From positions 1 through 64,000 of the forward strand of contig CAIOSO010000033.1 in assembly GCA_903860985.1 (NCBI GenBank): DNA of 64,000 bases, read 5' to 3'. Below, one piece after another: positions 10,110 through 20,409 of this stretch (positions within the stretch are counted from its first letter, which is position 1; the number at the start of each line of letters is the position of its first letter). This DNA is from an uncultured Flavobacteriales bacterium (lineage in GTDB: Bacteria; Bacteroidota; Bacteroidia; Flavobacteriales_D; Crocinitomicaceae). A program made the position numbers and the translations under genes. The notes under the pieces were generated by a model that was given only the letters and a program-made list of their open reading frames with translations, was not told where the DNA came from and did not search any database.

Positions 10110-12191
10110 TTATTCAAAGATTTTCATGTCGATTTTACCATTTACTGTCATCGATGTAACTATACCTGAAAGTACCATTGGTCCAACGGATTGAGTGATG
10201 GTATGCGCGAATTTCATTCCGTTTACTTCTTTGTAGTCTCCGTAGGTAATCGTTGATTCCATGGTTTCACCATCTCTTGACGTAATGTTAATGGTCTTCT
10301 CTTTCATAAACGTCGCCTTGTTGAAGTAATCGTAAGACTCATTTTTTCCATCGATGGTTTTCATCACATAGTAATCTGAACCATTCATGTTTTCAATACC
10401 AACCAATTCGTGAGTTAATCCATTTTTTACAAAGTTCATTTCTGGAATGATGCCATTTGACTTCGATTTGGAAACTAATTCCTCGGCAGTCAATTCGGTT
10501 TTTCCAGTCTGCATATTGAAAGAAAATCCTGTTTTACCATTGTAGAATGATTTTTGGAAAACCATTCCTTGTCCTTCTAGTTTTTGTCCCTCTGTTGACG
10601 GTGCAACAAAAATCTCAGTTGATTTCAAGGCAAATGGAATTTGGTCTCCTTTTAATTCGTACACACGTTCGAAATTTTTAATGGATTTTAATTTTTTCGC
10701 CGCATCTTTTTTTGTTGTCGTTCCTGTGAGGGCAAAAACATAATTGTCGATTAACTGCTCGGAAGTAATATCTGCAGGTTTTGAGTCCTTCATGATATTT
10801 CCAAATGGATCGAGCACTTCAATTTTACCATCTGCATCGAATGGTTTTAACTTTTCGTAAACATCTTCATTCCCGACGACGATAATATTACAGTTTTTGG
10901 AAGTGAAATATTGTTGAGCCATGAGAAGTACATCTTCTTTTGTAACGCTTTCTAAGCGTTGAAGATACGTTTGGTAGTAGTCCTTTGGAAGTTTATCGAT
11001 AATAATGTTTAATGCGAAACGGGCGATGGTTTGTGGAGGCTCTAATGAACGTGAAAATTCACCTGCCATGTTCGTTTTTGTCAAGTTTAATTCTTCGTCC
11101 GTTATAAATTCGTTCGTAATTTTTTGGAACTCCAACAAAATTTGTTCGATGGCAGAGTCAGTTACAGCATTTTGAAAATTCCCACCTGCGGATATCCAAG
11201 ACCCATCTCCCGTAATGTTCATGCTGGAATAACATCCATAGGTATAGGCTTTGTCTTCACGCAGATTCTGCATTAAACGTGTCCCAAATCCACCGCCACC
11301 AAGAATTTCATTTAAAACAGTTAAGTTCAATTGATTTTTGTCGCCTGAACGTATGTCGATCGGGAATGTCACATAGACTACCGATTGAACCGCTCCAGGT
11401 TTCTTCACAAAAACAACACGATTTCCTTTTGTAAAACTTCCGGAATTTGGTACTTCTTTAAATACTTCTCCACCAGTCCACGATCCAAAATATTTATTGA
11501 CCATTTCTTCCACTTGCTGGCGGGTAATATCACCTACCACAGCTAGGTAACTTCCATTTGGTGTAAAGTTGGATTGGTAGTAAGAAACGATGTCCTCACG
11601 TGAGATGTTATTCAAGCTCTCTTCCGTCATCACATCACCGAATGGGTGATTTGGGAAGTTGATTTTTACGGTCGCATGTCGAGCCATGGATCCAGCATCT
11701 GATTTGGTACCCATTAAACCGGAACTATTTTGTTTTTTAATGCGGTCAAATTCGGATTGAGGGAAATTGGCATTTAACAAAACATCGGACATTAAGGTTA
11801 AACCTTTGTCCATGTGTTTGGTTAAACAAGACAAAGAAAGGGAGAATTTACTAGCGCCCATATACGCTCCAATGAAATCAATTTCTTGATCCAATTGGTC
11901 CTTTGTTCTGTTCTTCGTCCCGGACATAATTAATGACCCAGCCATATCGGAAAGACCTGCTTTCGATCCTTCTATACGAGGATCTGAACCCATATTCATA
12001 TCGAAGGACACACGCGGAAGTTTATGGTTTTCAGAAAGAACGACGGTGATTCCATTTGCGGTAGTGAATACCTCAGAATCCTTAATGTTTATTTTTTTTG
12101 CTTGCGTTGGAGTAGGCATAATCGAGCGGTCTACTTGAGCCATTGTACAAGTACTTAACGCTAGAAAGCAAAGTGTGAATATCTTTTTCAT
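10110..12191 (-). CDS. M16 family peptidase-like protein (insulinase family)
   Basis: 693 aa with M16 fold motifs (SDMAGSLIMSGTKNRTKDQLDQEIDFIGA, LNEILGGGGFGTRLMQNLREDKAYTYG). The HxxEH zinc motif is absent, as in the non-catalytic partner subunits. Confidence 0.88.
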   Translation of the reverse strand: MKKIFTLCFLALSTCTMAQVDRSIMPTPTQAKKINIKDSEVFTTANGITVVLSENHKLPRVSFDMNMGSDPRIEGSKAGLSDMAGSLIMSGTKNRTKDQLDQEIDFIGAYMGASKFSLSLSCLTKHMDKGLTLMSDVLLNANFPQSEFDRIKKQNSSGLMGTKSDAGSMARHATVKINFPNHPFGDVMTEESLNNISREDIVSYYQSNFTPNGSYLAVVGDITRQQVEEMVNKYFGSWTGGEVFKEVPNSGSFTKGNRVVFVKKPGAVQSVVYVTFPIDIRSGDKNQLNLTVLNEILGGGGFGTRLMQNLREDKAYTYGCYSSMNITGDGSWISAGGNFQNAVTDSAIEQILLEFQKITNEFITDEELNLTKTNMAGEFSRSLEPPQTIARFALNIIIDKLPKDYYQTYLQRLESVTKEDVLLMAQQYFTSKNCNIIVVGNEDVYEKLKPFDADGKIEVLDPFGNIMKDSKPADITSEQLIDNYVFALTGTTTKKDAAKKLKSIKNFERVYELKGDQIPFALKSTEIFVAPSTEGQKLEGQGMVFQKSFYNGKTGFSFNMQTGKTELTAEELVSKSKSNGIIPEMNFVKNGLTHELVGIENMNGSDYYVMKTIDGKNESYDYFNKATFMKEKTINITSRDGETMESTITYGDYKEVNGMKFAHTITQSVGPMVLSGIVTSMTVNGKIDMKIFE

Positions 12192-12202
12192 GTTTCAGTC
12201 GA

Positions 12203-13675
12203 TTATTTTTCTTTTGGTAAATAGTGTAAGATGACACGTGCATCTTGCGTTAAGTATTTCAAAGCAACGCGTTGAATGTCCTCGCGGCTTACTTTTAGGT
12301 AATTGTCTAACAAGGAATTAATTCGGTTGGCATCCCCGAAATAAACGAAATTATCAGCCAAATTTTCCACAATGCCTTCGATGGTTGAATTTCCTGTAAT
12401 GATGTCGTTTTCAAATTTGTTGCGCACTTTTTGAAATTCTTCTTCAGAAATTAATTCTGTTTGAATCAATCGAATTTGTTCATCAAATTCTGTTTGAATA
12501 TCATCCAATTTAATATCTTTATTAGCGATGGCAGCAAATATTCCGATTCCCGCATCTTCTAATCCGTAGTTAAACGAGAAGGCAAATTGTGCCATTTCCT
12601 TTTTCTCCACAATGATTTTGTTGATGCGTGAGGAACTTCCTCCTGATAAAACTTCGTTCATCATTTCCAATGCGTACGAGTCAGGACTGGTTTGTTCTGG
12701 GAATTTATAGCCCATAAAAATCGCGGGAAGTTGAATGTTGTCGTAAATGACTTCTTTCGTCACTCCTGTTAAAATTGTTTTGTCTTTGCTTGTTCGATTA
12801 ATGACAATTGGTTGTGCTAAGTAACTCGTGATTAATTTTTTCGCCTCTGGACTTGTCGAAGTCATGAAGTTTTTTGTATCGAATTTACTTTTTGAAACAC
12901 TATATCGTTTTTCAAAATCCACATCACTTTGATTGATGAAATCACGGTACAAGTTAATGGCTTGTCCTTTCGGAATGGAAGCAAAGTATTTGTCGACCCA
13001 CAATTTCGTTTGAGCGACATCTAAATCACCTGCAATAGACAAAGTCGCGTTTGAAGGGACATAGTAATTTTTATAAAAATTTACATAATCTTCTTCCTGT
13101 GCAGCATCTAGGTGTTCCATGCTACCAATTGGCGCCCAATTGTATGGATGCGTCGTGAAAACACGCTTAAACATCTCCGTGAAGAAAGATCCGTATGGTT
13201 GATTGTCCACACGTTGTCTCTTTTCTTCTTTCACAACACTACGTTGTGTTTCAATTCCTTTGATGTCCACTTTCGCGTGAAGCATGCGCTCACTTTCTAA
13301 CCATAATCCAAGTTCTAACTGGTTCGATGGGAGGATTTCGTAATAGTAAGTTCGGTCTTGAGAAGTGTTGGCGTTTAATGTCCCACCGTTCTTCTCTACC
13401 AATTCACTGTACTCGCCTCTACCAATATTGGCAGAACCTTCGAACAATAAATGCTCAAAGAAATGGGCAAATCCAGTGCGATCAGCGATTTCATTTTTGG
13501 ATCCAACGTGGTATAAAACGGATACGGCGATAATTGGCGTCGCGTTTTCTTCATGAATGATTACATGTAATCCATTCGGTAAATCATAGGAGATGTAGTC
13601 AATTTTCTTTTGCCCAAAACTTAACAAGCTTAGCGCAGAAAAACATCCCAAAAATACTATCTTTTTCATTTTCAA
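12203..13675 (-). CDS. M16 family zinc metallopeptidase
   Basis: 490 aa, zinc motif HFFEHLLFEGS (HxxEH) and YYEILPSNQLELGLWLESERM. Confidence 0.93.
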   Translation of the reverse strand: MKMKKIVFLGCFSALSLLSFGQKKIDYISYDLPNGLHVIIHEENATPIIAVSVLYHVGSKNEIADRTGFAHFFEHLLFEGSANIGRGEYSELVEKNGGTLNANTSQDRTYYYEILPSNQLELGLWLESERMLHAKVDIKGIETQRSVVKEEKRQRVDNQPYGSFFTEMFKRVFTTHPYNWAPIGSMEHLDAAQEEDYVNFYKNYYVPSNATLSIAGDLDVAQTKLWVDKYFASIPKGQAINLYRDFINQSDVDFEKRYSVSKSKFDTKNFMTSTSPEAKKLITSYLAQPIVINRTSKDKTILTGVTKEVIYDNIQLPAIFMGYKFPEQTSPDSYALEMMNEVLSGGSSSRINKIIVEKKEMAQFAFSFNYGLEDAGIGIFAAIANKDIKLDDIQTEFDEQIRLIQTELISEEEFQKVRNKFENDIITGNSTIEGIVENLADNFVYFGDANRINSLLDNYLKVSREDIQRVALKYLTQDARVILHYLPKEK

Positions 13676-13788
13676 AATTTGGAATACGAATGTACTTCAG
13701 AATTTTGAGCTAAACTAAAATTCCAACTGATTTTTTAGCTTTTCAAAAAAGTCAGCATAATGGCCCGAAAATTGGTTAAATTTGACTC

Positions 13789-14883
13789 ATGAGTTTTTTT
13801 AAGCAGCTATTATTTGTTCCGGTATTCATGCTAGTTACGCTAGATGGATTCGCTCAAAATATTGTCCCGACAAGGGATTTTAATAATTACTTCGTGAATT
13901 TCCAAGAAGGATTTTTTCGACCAATTGAAATTCAACCTATCTTAAGCTATAAAGCGGGTGATGAGGTAGTGGCGTATATCGATACGCGAGGAAACATGCG
14001 CATTTACGATGGGATTGAACGAAAAGATGTGACGGCATTAAACGTCGATTACCAAGTTTCGGATCACCTTGTTGGCTATAAAATTGCAAATGGATTGCGC
14101 ATGTGGGATGCTGGAAAATTTACCCCGCTTACCAATTATGGACGTGGTTATGTTGTGAAGGATTCTATTATTGTTTTCGAAGATACACGATATCAATCCT
14201 TGAATGTCTATTGGAATAAACAAATTCTCCCCTTGGTTACCATGACGAATGGACTCCTCATGCCAGCTGCTGTGGGAGAAAACATTGCAGTATACAAAGA
14301 CAATAGCAATACCTATTTTTGTTTTTGGCAAGGAAAAACATTCGAAATTGAAACGTATAACGAGGAAATAGTTGACTTTAATATAGGAACAGATGTTTTT
14401 TGTTTTAAAGACCCGTACACGCAGAACTTCATGATGTTTGATAAAGGGGAATTTCTTGAAATTGAATTATCTCCAATTAAAAAATACAAGGCAGGTAGGG
14501 GTTTTATCGTTTACGAAGACTTAAATGGAAACTTGTGGATGTTTAAAAATGGGGAGAAAATTGCACTTTCTAATTTTTCAACATCTTTTTGGGATGTGAA
14601 GGATGACATGACCATTTGGAGTGAGAATAGCTATCTATTTGCGTATACCAACGACGAGAAAATACAGGTTGCAACCTATTTTCCAAAAGAATACCTACTA
14701 AAGAATAATACCTTTGTTTTTCGAAATATTATTGGGGGTGTTAGTGCACTTGTTAATGGCAAAATTCAAGAAATCACCAATATGCGCGATGCGGAATTTG
14801 AGATTTATGGCAATAAAGTACTCGTTAAACTGTTTAATAAAACAGCCGTAGTTTTATCGGAGGGAAAAATATATACAAACTAG
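13789..14883 (+). CDS. Secreted hypothetical protein (repetitive beta-rich)
   Basis: 364-aa ORF with signal peptide (MSFFKQLLFVPVFMLVTLDGFAQ). Ends 3 nt before the next gene, so probably cotranscribed. Confidence 0.75.
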   Translation: MSFFKQLLFVPVFMLVTLDGFAQNIVPTRDFNNYFVNFQEGFFRPIEIQPILSYKAGDEVVAYIDTRGNMRIYDGIERKDVTALNVDYQVSDHLVGYKIANGLRMWDAGKFTPLTNYGRGYVVKDSIIVFEDTRYQSLNVYWNKQILPLVTMTNGLLMPAAVGENIAVYKDNSNTYFCFWQGKTFEIETYNEEIVDFNIGTDVFCFKDPYTQNFMMFDKGEFLEIELSPIKKYKAGRGFIVYEDLNGNLWMFKNGEKIALSNFSTSFWDVKDDMTIWSENSYLFAYTNDEKIQVATYFPKEYLLKNNTFVFRNIIGGVSALVNGKIQEITNMRDAEFEIYGNKVLVKLFNKTAVVLSEGKIYTN

Positions 14884-14885
14884 AA

Positions 14886-15770
14886 ATGAATCGGATTTTT
14901 AGTTTCTTTTTGCTCTTTCTCAGTTTTCATGGTCTAGCGCAGAATCCAGCGATTGATCACCTTGAAATGCTCTATGATCAAGGATATTATAAAATTGTTT
15001 ATCGAAAATCAATGCGCTTATTGGATAAGCCAGAATATGATTTCTCGAAGCTACCAGCATACTATCAGGCGATTGCAGCATTGCAATTAGCTCAGGATGA
15101 ACAGTGGTATAAACGACATCAAACAAAGATCGAGCAGGCCAAATCGTTTTTACTGGAATTAAAGGAAACTTCCGTCGGACAAAAAATCATCAAAGCACAC
15201 ATTTCAGAAGTGAGTTTCTTAAAAAAGGACTTGGATTCTTGGTTAGCGACCAAGAAACAAAGTAAGACCTTCGATCAGGCTCATTGGCAGAGGTTTGTCC
15301 AACAGTTTTTCTCGGATTTACCACTTATTGAAGTCGATGGAAACAAGGGAAATGTCATGGTGTCTAATCGTCCCGAGTTAAAGGAACGAAATGAGTTGAT
15401 TGACATCGCCAAAAAACAATTGGGTGTTCCGTACGTATCTGCGGGAATCGATCCAAGTGGATTCGATTGCAGTGGATTTACGAGTTTTGTTTTACAACAG
15501 TATGGACAAAACATTCCAAGAAGAGCTTTGGATCAATTTGATGCCTGTTCGAAATTAGCGGAAGAAGATGCTCAAATTGGTGATTTCGTTTTCTTTTCAA
15601 ATGGGGGAGAAGTGAATCATGTAGGAATCCTCATCAACGAAAAAGGTCAAGCAAAAACCATGATTCACGCTAGTAGTTCAAAAGGAATTTCCATCGTGGA
15701 AATCGAATCATCTACCTATTGGAAGCCACGTATTGTGGGATATGGAACCTTTATTTCACCGAAGAAATAG
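14886..15770 (+). CDS. Secreted NlpC/P60 (C40) peptidoglycan endopeptidase
   Basis: C-terminal QLGVPYVSAGIDPSGFDCSGFTSFVLQQYG...DFVFFSNGGEVNHVGILI with catalytic Cys and His contexts. Confidence 0.9.
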   Translation: MNRIFSFFLLFLSFHGLAQNPAIDHLEMLYDQGYYKIVYRKSMRLLDKPEYDFSKLPAYYQAIAALQLAQDEQWYKRHQTKIEQAKSFLLELKETSVGQKIIKAHISEVSFLKKDLDSWLATKKQSKTFDQAHWQRFVQQFFSDLPLIEVDGNKGNVMVSNRPELKERNELIDIAKKQLGVPYVSAGIDPSGFDCSGFTSFVLQQYGQNIPRRALDQFDACSKLAEEDAQIGDFVFFSNGGEVNHVGILINEKGQAKTMIHASSSKGISIVEIESSTYWKPRIVGYGTFISPKK

Positions 15771-16260
15771 GTTTGCTGAGCAGGATTAGTCCAAGAAAGA
15801 CTAGAAAAATTAATTCCATTCCACCAGCGCTCCAAACATTTGGAGAGATGAAGAAGATTAATGTACTTGGGATTAATAAGTAAAATACAATCCTGGCTCT
15901 TTTTTGAATGTGTTCAGCTCGCCTCCAAATCAATTGGAATAAAGCGAAATAAATAAAATAGACCAGCGGAATGAACATCAACTGAGCATAGTCCAACAAT
16001 AAATTCGGTTGATTGAATAGGATCAAACAAATGAGCCACTCAAATCCCACAAATACCCAAGTGGATATCAGAAAAGAAGTGGATGATTTATCCTGATGAA
16101 AATAGTTGATGAGTGCAATCAATAGGCTGAGTAAACTCAAAATCGCCAATTGCAAATAAGGAAAAAATTGCCATTCCATCAGTTGAATACTGCTGTACAT
16201 TCCACTAAAAATGAAAATGCCAATGAAGGAGATGATTCCGTATTGTTTGAATTGATCCAT
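15751..16260 (-). CDS. Integral membrane protein, unknown function
   Basis: 169 aa with multiple hydrophobic helices. Its start overlaps the stop of the downstream-coordinate arginase-family gene. Confidence 0.7.
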   Translation of the reverse strand: MDQFKQYGIISFIGIFIFSGMYSSIQLMEWQFFPYLQLAILSLLSLLIALINYFHQDKSSTSFLISTWVFVGFEWLICLILFNQPNLLLDYAQLMFIPLVYFIYFALFQLIWRRAEHIQKRARIVFYLLIPSTLIFFISPNVWSAGGMELIFLVFLGLILLSKPISSVK

Positions 16261-17306
16261 TATCCTAAGTGATTTCGACGTGATTTCTCACAAGCGCATA
16301 CCAATTGCCATAGAGCTCTTGCTCCGACATTTGCATCCCAATCCCCTTCTGGACCTGGAGCAACTTCATTTAAATCAAAGCCAATGATTTTACGTCCAGA
16401 TTCAACCAAGGCGAATAACATATAACTCACCTCTTGTAACTCGAATCCGCCTGCAACGGGTGTTCCTGTATGTGGACATAATTCGGGTTTTAATCCGTCA
16501 ATGTCGAAGGAAACATAAACATTCATCGGTAGGTCTTGAATCAGTTCGCTCACTTGATCCGACCATGTTCTTCCCGTGTATTGTTCATTTTTAATGTTCC
16601 AATCGTAATACGTTTGAACGCGAGTGGAATCTCGACTTAAAAATACTTCTCGTTCTGAAACATCGCGTATGCCAACTTGTACCAGTTTGGACATGTTTTG
16701 AGCGTGTTTAAGGACATTAAACATAATACTGGCGTGTGATTGTGCAAATCCTTCATACGCATCACGAAGGTCAGCGTGTGCGTCAATTTGTAAGATACCA
16801 AAATCCTCGTAGGTTTCGTTCAATGCCTCGATAAGCCCGAGTGGGGTAGAGTGTTCTCCGCCCAAGACCGCTGGGATTTTCCCTTGCTTCAATAATGCTA
16901 AGCAACGTTCTTTTAAATTTGCCCTTAACGCTTCGTGAGCTGCATTGATTTCATCCAGTACCGTTTGGTATTTCAATCGTGCTTTTTCCTCGCCGTTGGA
17001 TTCCAAATACTGAATGTATTCCATTCCTTTTTCACAGCAGTGTGCATTGATGTCTTTCCATTCTTCCGAAATAGGCGACATATATACTTTCGTATCGTAC
17101 GCCCGCTCTAAATCGGGGTGAAAAAAGTCGAGTTGCGTCGAGGCCTCCAAAATAGCTTCAGGTCCATTGCTCGTACCTTTTCCGTAGGAAGCTGTTGCGT
17201 CCCAAGGAATGGGAACAATAACGATATCCGCCTCGTTTTCTGTATAAGGAAATCCAAAAATATTTCCGTTGGCTATTCCGACGCCATTTGGATCAAATTC
17301 ACTCAT
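16260..17306 (-). CDS. Arginase/agmatinase/formiminoglutamase family hydrolase
   Basis: GGEHSTPLG, QIDAHADLRDAYEG and VSFDIDGLKPELCP metal-binding motifs of the ureohydrolase family. Confidence 0.92.
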   Translation of the reverse strand: MSEFDPNGVGIANGNIFGFPYTENEADIVIVPIPWDATASYGKGTSNGPEAILEASTQLDFFHPDLERAYDTKVYMSPISEEWKDINAHCCEKGMEYIQYLESNGEEKARLKYQTVLDEINAAHEALRANLKERCLALLKQGKIPAVLGGEHSTPLGLIEALNETYEDFGILQIDAHADLRDAYEGFAQSHASIMFNVLKHAQNMSKLVQVGIRDVSEREVFLSRDSTRVQTYYDWNIKNEQYTGRTWSDQVSELIQDLPMNVYVSFDIDGLKPELCPHTGTPVAGGFELQEVSYMLFALVESGRKIIGFDLNEVAPGPEGDWDANVGARALWQLVCACEKSRRNHLG

Positions 17307-18115
17307 TTTATTTTCTTAAAGTAATCAACTGCTTTGCGTACAGAGCCATGTTCCAATAAAAGCGCTTGTGCTTCTGGCATGGAAACTCCTATTTCTTCCG
17401 CGACCATGCGTGCACCACGGTCTACTAATTTGTGGTTGCTTAATTGCATATCCACCATTTTATTTCCTTTCACTCTTCCTAGTTTGATCATCAAGCTGGT
17501 CGAAATCATATTCAATACTAATTTTTGTGCTGTTCCAGATTTCATTCGGGTACTTCCAGTGACGAATTCGGGTCCAACAACGGGTGCAATCGGGAATTCC
17601 ACTGCGGCAGCAAGTGGAGAATCCGGATTACAGGAAATTCCTGCGGTTAATAGTCCGTGTTCCTTCGCTTTTTCGATTCCACCAAGGACATACGGTGTAC
17701 TTCCGCTTGCGGCGATTCCAACAACCGTGTCAAGTTCAGTCATGCTGTATTGTTCCAAATCTATCCACGCTTGATCTCGGTCATCTTCGGCAAATTCGAC
17801 TGCCTTGCGAATCGCGGCATCTCCTCCAGCAATGAGTCCAACGACGATGCCATGATCGATGCCAAAGGTTGGTGGACATTCACTTGCGTCAACGATTCCC
17901 AAGCGACCGCTAGTGCCAGCGCCAATGTAGAATAACCTTCCGCCTAGAGCCATGCGCTGACTACAGGCATTCACAAATGCTTCAATGGCCGGAATTTCTT
18001 TTTCAACGGAAAGCGCAACGGTTTGATCTTCCCGATTGATGTTTTGCAATAAGTCCAATGTGGACATTTTATCTAAATCCTGATAATGCGAGCTCGATTC
18101 GGTAACTTTCTTCAT
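17303..18115 (-). CDS. murQ: N-acetylmuramic acid 6-phosphate etherase
   Basis: SIS domain with GRLFYIGAGTSGRLGIVDASECPPTFG and VGPEFVTGSTRMKSGTAQKLVLNM. Confidence 0.96.
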   Translation of the reverse strand: MKKVTESSSHYQDLDKMSTLDLLQNINREDQTVALSVEKEIPAIEAFVNACSQRMALGGRLFYIGAGTSGRLGIVDASECPPTFGIDHGIVVGLIAGGDAAIRKAVEFAEDDRDQAWIDLEQYSMTELDTVVGIAASGSTPYVLGGIEKAKEHGLLTAGISCNPDSPLAAAVEFPIAPVVGPEFVTGSTRMKSGTAQKLVLNMISTSLMIKLGRVKGNKMVDMQLSNHKLVDRGARMVAEEIGVSMPEAQALLLEHGSVRKAVDYFKKIK

Positions 18116-18116
18116 C

Positions 18117-18611
18117 TTAATGCAAATAAGCTTTCGAATCGGTGTCGTTCAAGTCAACTTCCACGTGATTTTTCAATGTGGTAGATAATCCAAGTCCAGC
18201 GAAATCTGTTTTAATCGGATAACGTCGGTGCTGACGATCAATCAAAGCAACCGTTTTAATCGCTTTCGTTGATTGTTCTAAGAACTTCATTAATGCGTAT
18301 TGCATGGTCTTCCCTGAATTGATGACATCATCTACTAGAATGATAAAGCCTTTTTTTAATTCCTTTTCGTCTATGGATAACTGAATCGCTTCGCTCCACG
18401 GTTCATCTTTGTTGACCTTGATTTCAAAACAAACAACCTCAAGCGAACTATTTGCACGAATGATTTCTGTCAGTTTTTGAGCGATGATGCTTCCATTTCC
18501 CGCAATCCCACCAATGAAGATGCGTTCTTCTTCGAAACAGTTTTCCAAAATTTGGTGTCCAATTCGGATGATTTTTTGTTCGATTTGCTGATGATTCAGG
18601 ATGATTTGCAT
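18117..18611 (-). CDS. Phosphoribosyltransferase, PyrR/Hpt-like
   Basis: PRPP loop ILVDDVINSGKTMQYA and IDRQHRRYPIKTDFAGLGLSTTLKNHVEV. Confidence 0.85.
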   Translation of the reverse strand: MQIILNHQQIEQKIIRIGHQILENCFEEERIFIGGIAGNGSIIAQKLTEIIRANSSLEVVCFEIKVNKDEPWSEAIQLSIDEKELKKGFIILVDDVINSGKTMQYALMKFLEQSTKAIKTVALIDRQHRRYPIKTDFAGLGLSTTLKNHVEVDLNDTDSKAYLH

Positions 18612-18675
18612 AGTGAAATTGAATTATAAATCAAAGTTAATAAACAAACGACTTGTTCGAAGTTTCAGGTAAAAA

Positions 18676-18698
18676 AAAATCCCGACAATGCCGGGATT
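18676..18698 (-). terminator. Rho-independent terminator downstream of the BtuG/YncE-like gene
   Basis: AATCCCG-acaatgc-CGGGATT hairpin next to an A/T run. Confidence 0.65.
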
Positions 18699-18718
18699 TA
18701 AATAGTACGAAATGAAAG

Positions 18719-19975
18719 TTAAAGTTTGATCACTTTTTGACAAGTTCCGTTGATGCTTACGTAGTAAATCCCTGAAGGAAGCACCGAAATGTTTAAGGTT
18801 TCATCCGTACTTGAAAGAACGGTAGCACCATTTAGGTCTAATAGGGAAACCAACTCATTTGCTGGTTTGCCTTGGATTGTTAGAATGTCATTCGTTGGAT
18901 TCGGAGAAACACTAAAGTTCGCACTTGTTTCATTTGCTCCTGCCGAAGATCGAATATCAAAAACGATGGTTCCAGGTGAAACACCAGCAGCGAATTGATG
19001 GACTTCCGTATTCAATGCATCGTAAATGAAAACCGTTCCTGTAGAGAAGAAATCCGTCGTTGAAGCATAAAATTCACCACTGATTGGTTCTTGTGCCAGT
19101 TCGTAGAAATTTACGTTGATACCGTTTACTGGTCCAATATTATTCATTCCATTGATATCAAAGTTGTTTAAACTCGTCTCCATGGAAATTTGATAAGTGA
19201 TTTTGTTATCTCTTAAAGCGGAAGTACCACATCCAGCGATGGCGTTAGCAATATTCACGGTTGAGGACATGTTTGTTGCCAAATCGAATTTCGAAATCGA
19301 AGTTCCATTCCAGTCTTTGTTGTTAACCGTATACAAGGCAGAGCCGTATTTCACTAAGTTATCCGGGTTTTTTCCATCTGGACCTAAATCAACTTCGTTG
19401 CCATAGGATAGGTTCGATAGGTTTAATTGGCCAATGATTCCTTTTTCATTTCCCCATTCGTACGCATTGTTCACGACTAAGAAAGCTGTTGTTCCATCAA
19501 TCACGATGTTTTGAGTCGCCCATTTTGGACCAGTCACCGTATCAAAAGCCTGAATCAACTGTAAATCTGATGTTTGGTAAACATGTAAATAAGAATCATA
19601 CGTCGTCATGTACTCCCCGCGAGTTGCGACCAATTTATTTTGGTGTACTGCTAGGTTTCGAACACCTGGACAAGAAATGCTCGCGATTTCTTGATGTGTA
19701 TTCAAATCCATTTTAAAGATTTTCGAATCTGCCGCTACGAAATAGAAATTCCCGTCAATCACTAAATCGGATGCGAAACGCATGTTTTCCAAAGTATCCA
19801 CTACTTGGTATAGTTGCGTTGTTGGATTATAACTACCAATGGTCACAGGTTCTAAGATTGCGCCTGTTTGGTAATCAAAAGATCCTTCATTCACCACCAA
19901 AACTTGGTGTAATTGATTTTGCGCAAAGCTCCAAGAGCTTGCAAATAAACTTAATGTAATCAATGCCTTTTTCAT
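18719..19975 (-). CDS. Secreted YncE/DUF5074-like beta-propeller protein with T9SS C-terminal sorting domain; candidate B12-binding surface protein (BtuG-like)
   Basis: Signal peptide MKKALITLSLFASSWSFAQ, propeller-like repeats, C-terminal SVSPNPTNDILTIQGKP...VLPSGIYYVSINGTCQKVIKL, and an upstream cobalamin riboswitch. Confidence 0.75.
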   Translation of the reverse strand: MKKALITLSLFASSWSFAQNQLHQVLVVNEGSFDYQTGAILEPVTIGSYNPTTQLYQVVDTLENMRFASDLVIDGNFYFVAADSKIFKMDLNTHQEIASISCPGVRNLAVHQNKLVATRGEYMTTYDSYLHVYQTSDLQLIQAFDTVTGPKWATQNIVIDGTTAFLVVNNAYEWGNEKGIIGQLNLSNLSYGNEVDLGPDGKNPDNLVKYGSALYTVNNKDWNGTSISKFDLATNMSSTVNIANAIAGCGTSALRDNKITYQISMETSLNNFDINGMNNIGPVNGINVNFYELAQEPISGEFYASTTDFFSTGTVFIYDALNTEVHQFAAGVSPGTIVFDIRSSAGANETSANFSVSPNPTNDILTIQGKPANELVSLLDLNGATVLSSTDETLNISVLPSGIYYVSINGTCQKVIKL

Positions 19976-20089
19976 TCGTTCTGTTTTTTTGAATGTGAAA
20001 CAATAAAAAACTAGAAGAAGAAAAAAGTAGGAAAAGCTAGGATGCAAAACACCCTTGGCGAGTCCGACCTTTATCTGAAGTCTTCTCTC

Positions 20090-20247
20090 TGTTCATTGGC
20101 AAGTCTTCTGGCTCATGTCCTTTTCAATTCGTCTTCCCAATTACTCAGTGACTTAATGAATTGCATTTTAGACATTTACAGCTGCAGATACAGCTCCGGA
20201 TTCTAACCGGATTCCTTATTAATCTCAAATACGAGAACCAATGGACG
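20090..20247 (-). promoter_or_regulatory. Cobalamin (adenosylcobalamin/AdoCbl-family) riboswitch
   Basis: Reverse-strand AATAAGGAATCCGGTTAGAATCCGGAGCTGTATCTGCAGCTGTAAATG...AAGTCACTGAGTAATTGGGAAGACG...GACATGAGCCAGAAGACTTGCC matches the conserved core. CATTGG/CCAATG forms the closing stem. Confidence 0.93.
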
Positions 20248-20250
20248 ATG

Positions 20251-20258
20251 CAAAGATA
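20251..20258 (-). promoter_or_regulatory. Bacteroidota -7 element for the riboswitch transcript
   Basis: TATCTTTG on the minus strand (TAnnTTTG consensus) immediately upstream of the riboswitch. Confidence 0.55.
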
Positions 20259-20409
20259 ATTTAATATTCCTACAAACGTTTTTTCCTACATTTTTGATTC
20301 AATTTTAACATGAATTAGAACTTAAATGTTAATAAATAATTAATTTTTTTTAATTATTACTCATTATTTTACCTAACTTTCAACTATTAACCTACTAAAC
20401 TATATTACT

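Noticed and set aside
10110-12191. Inactivated M16 peptidase (missing HxxEH) as a pseudogene or novelty
   Set aside because: Paired active/inactive M16 subunits in tandem are a well-known arrangement, and the ORF is full length.
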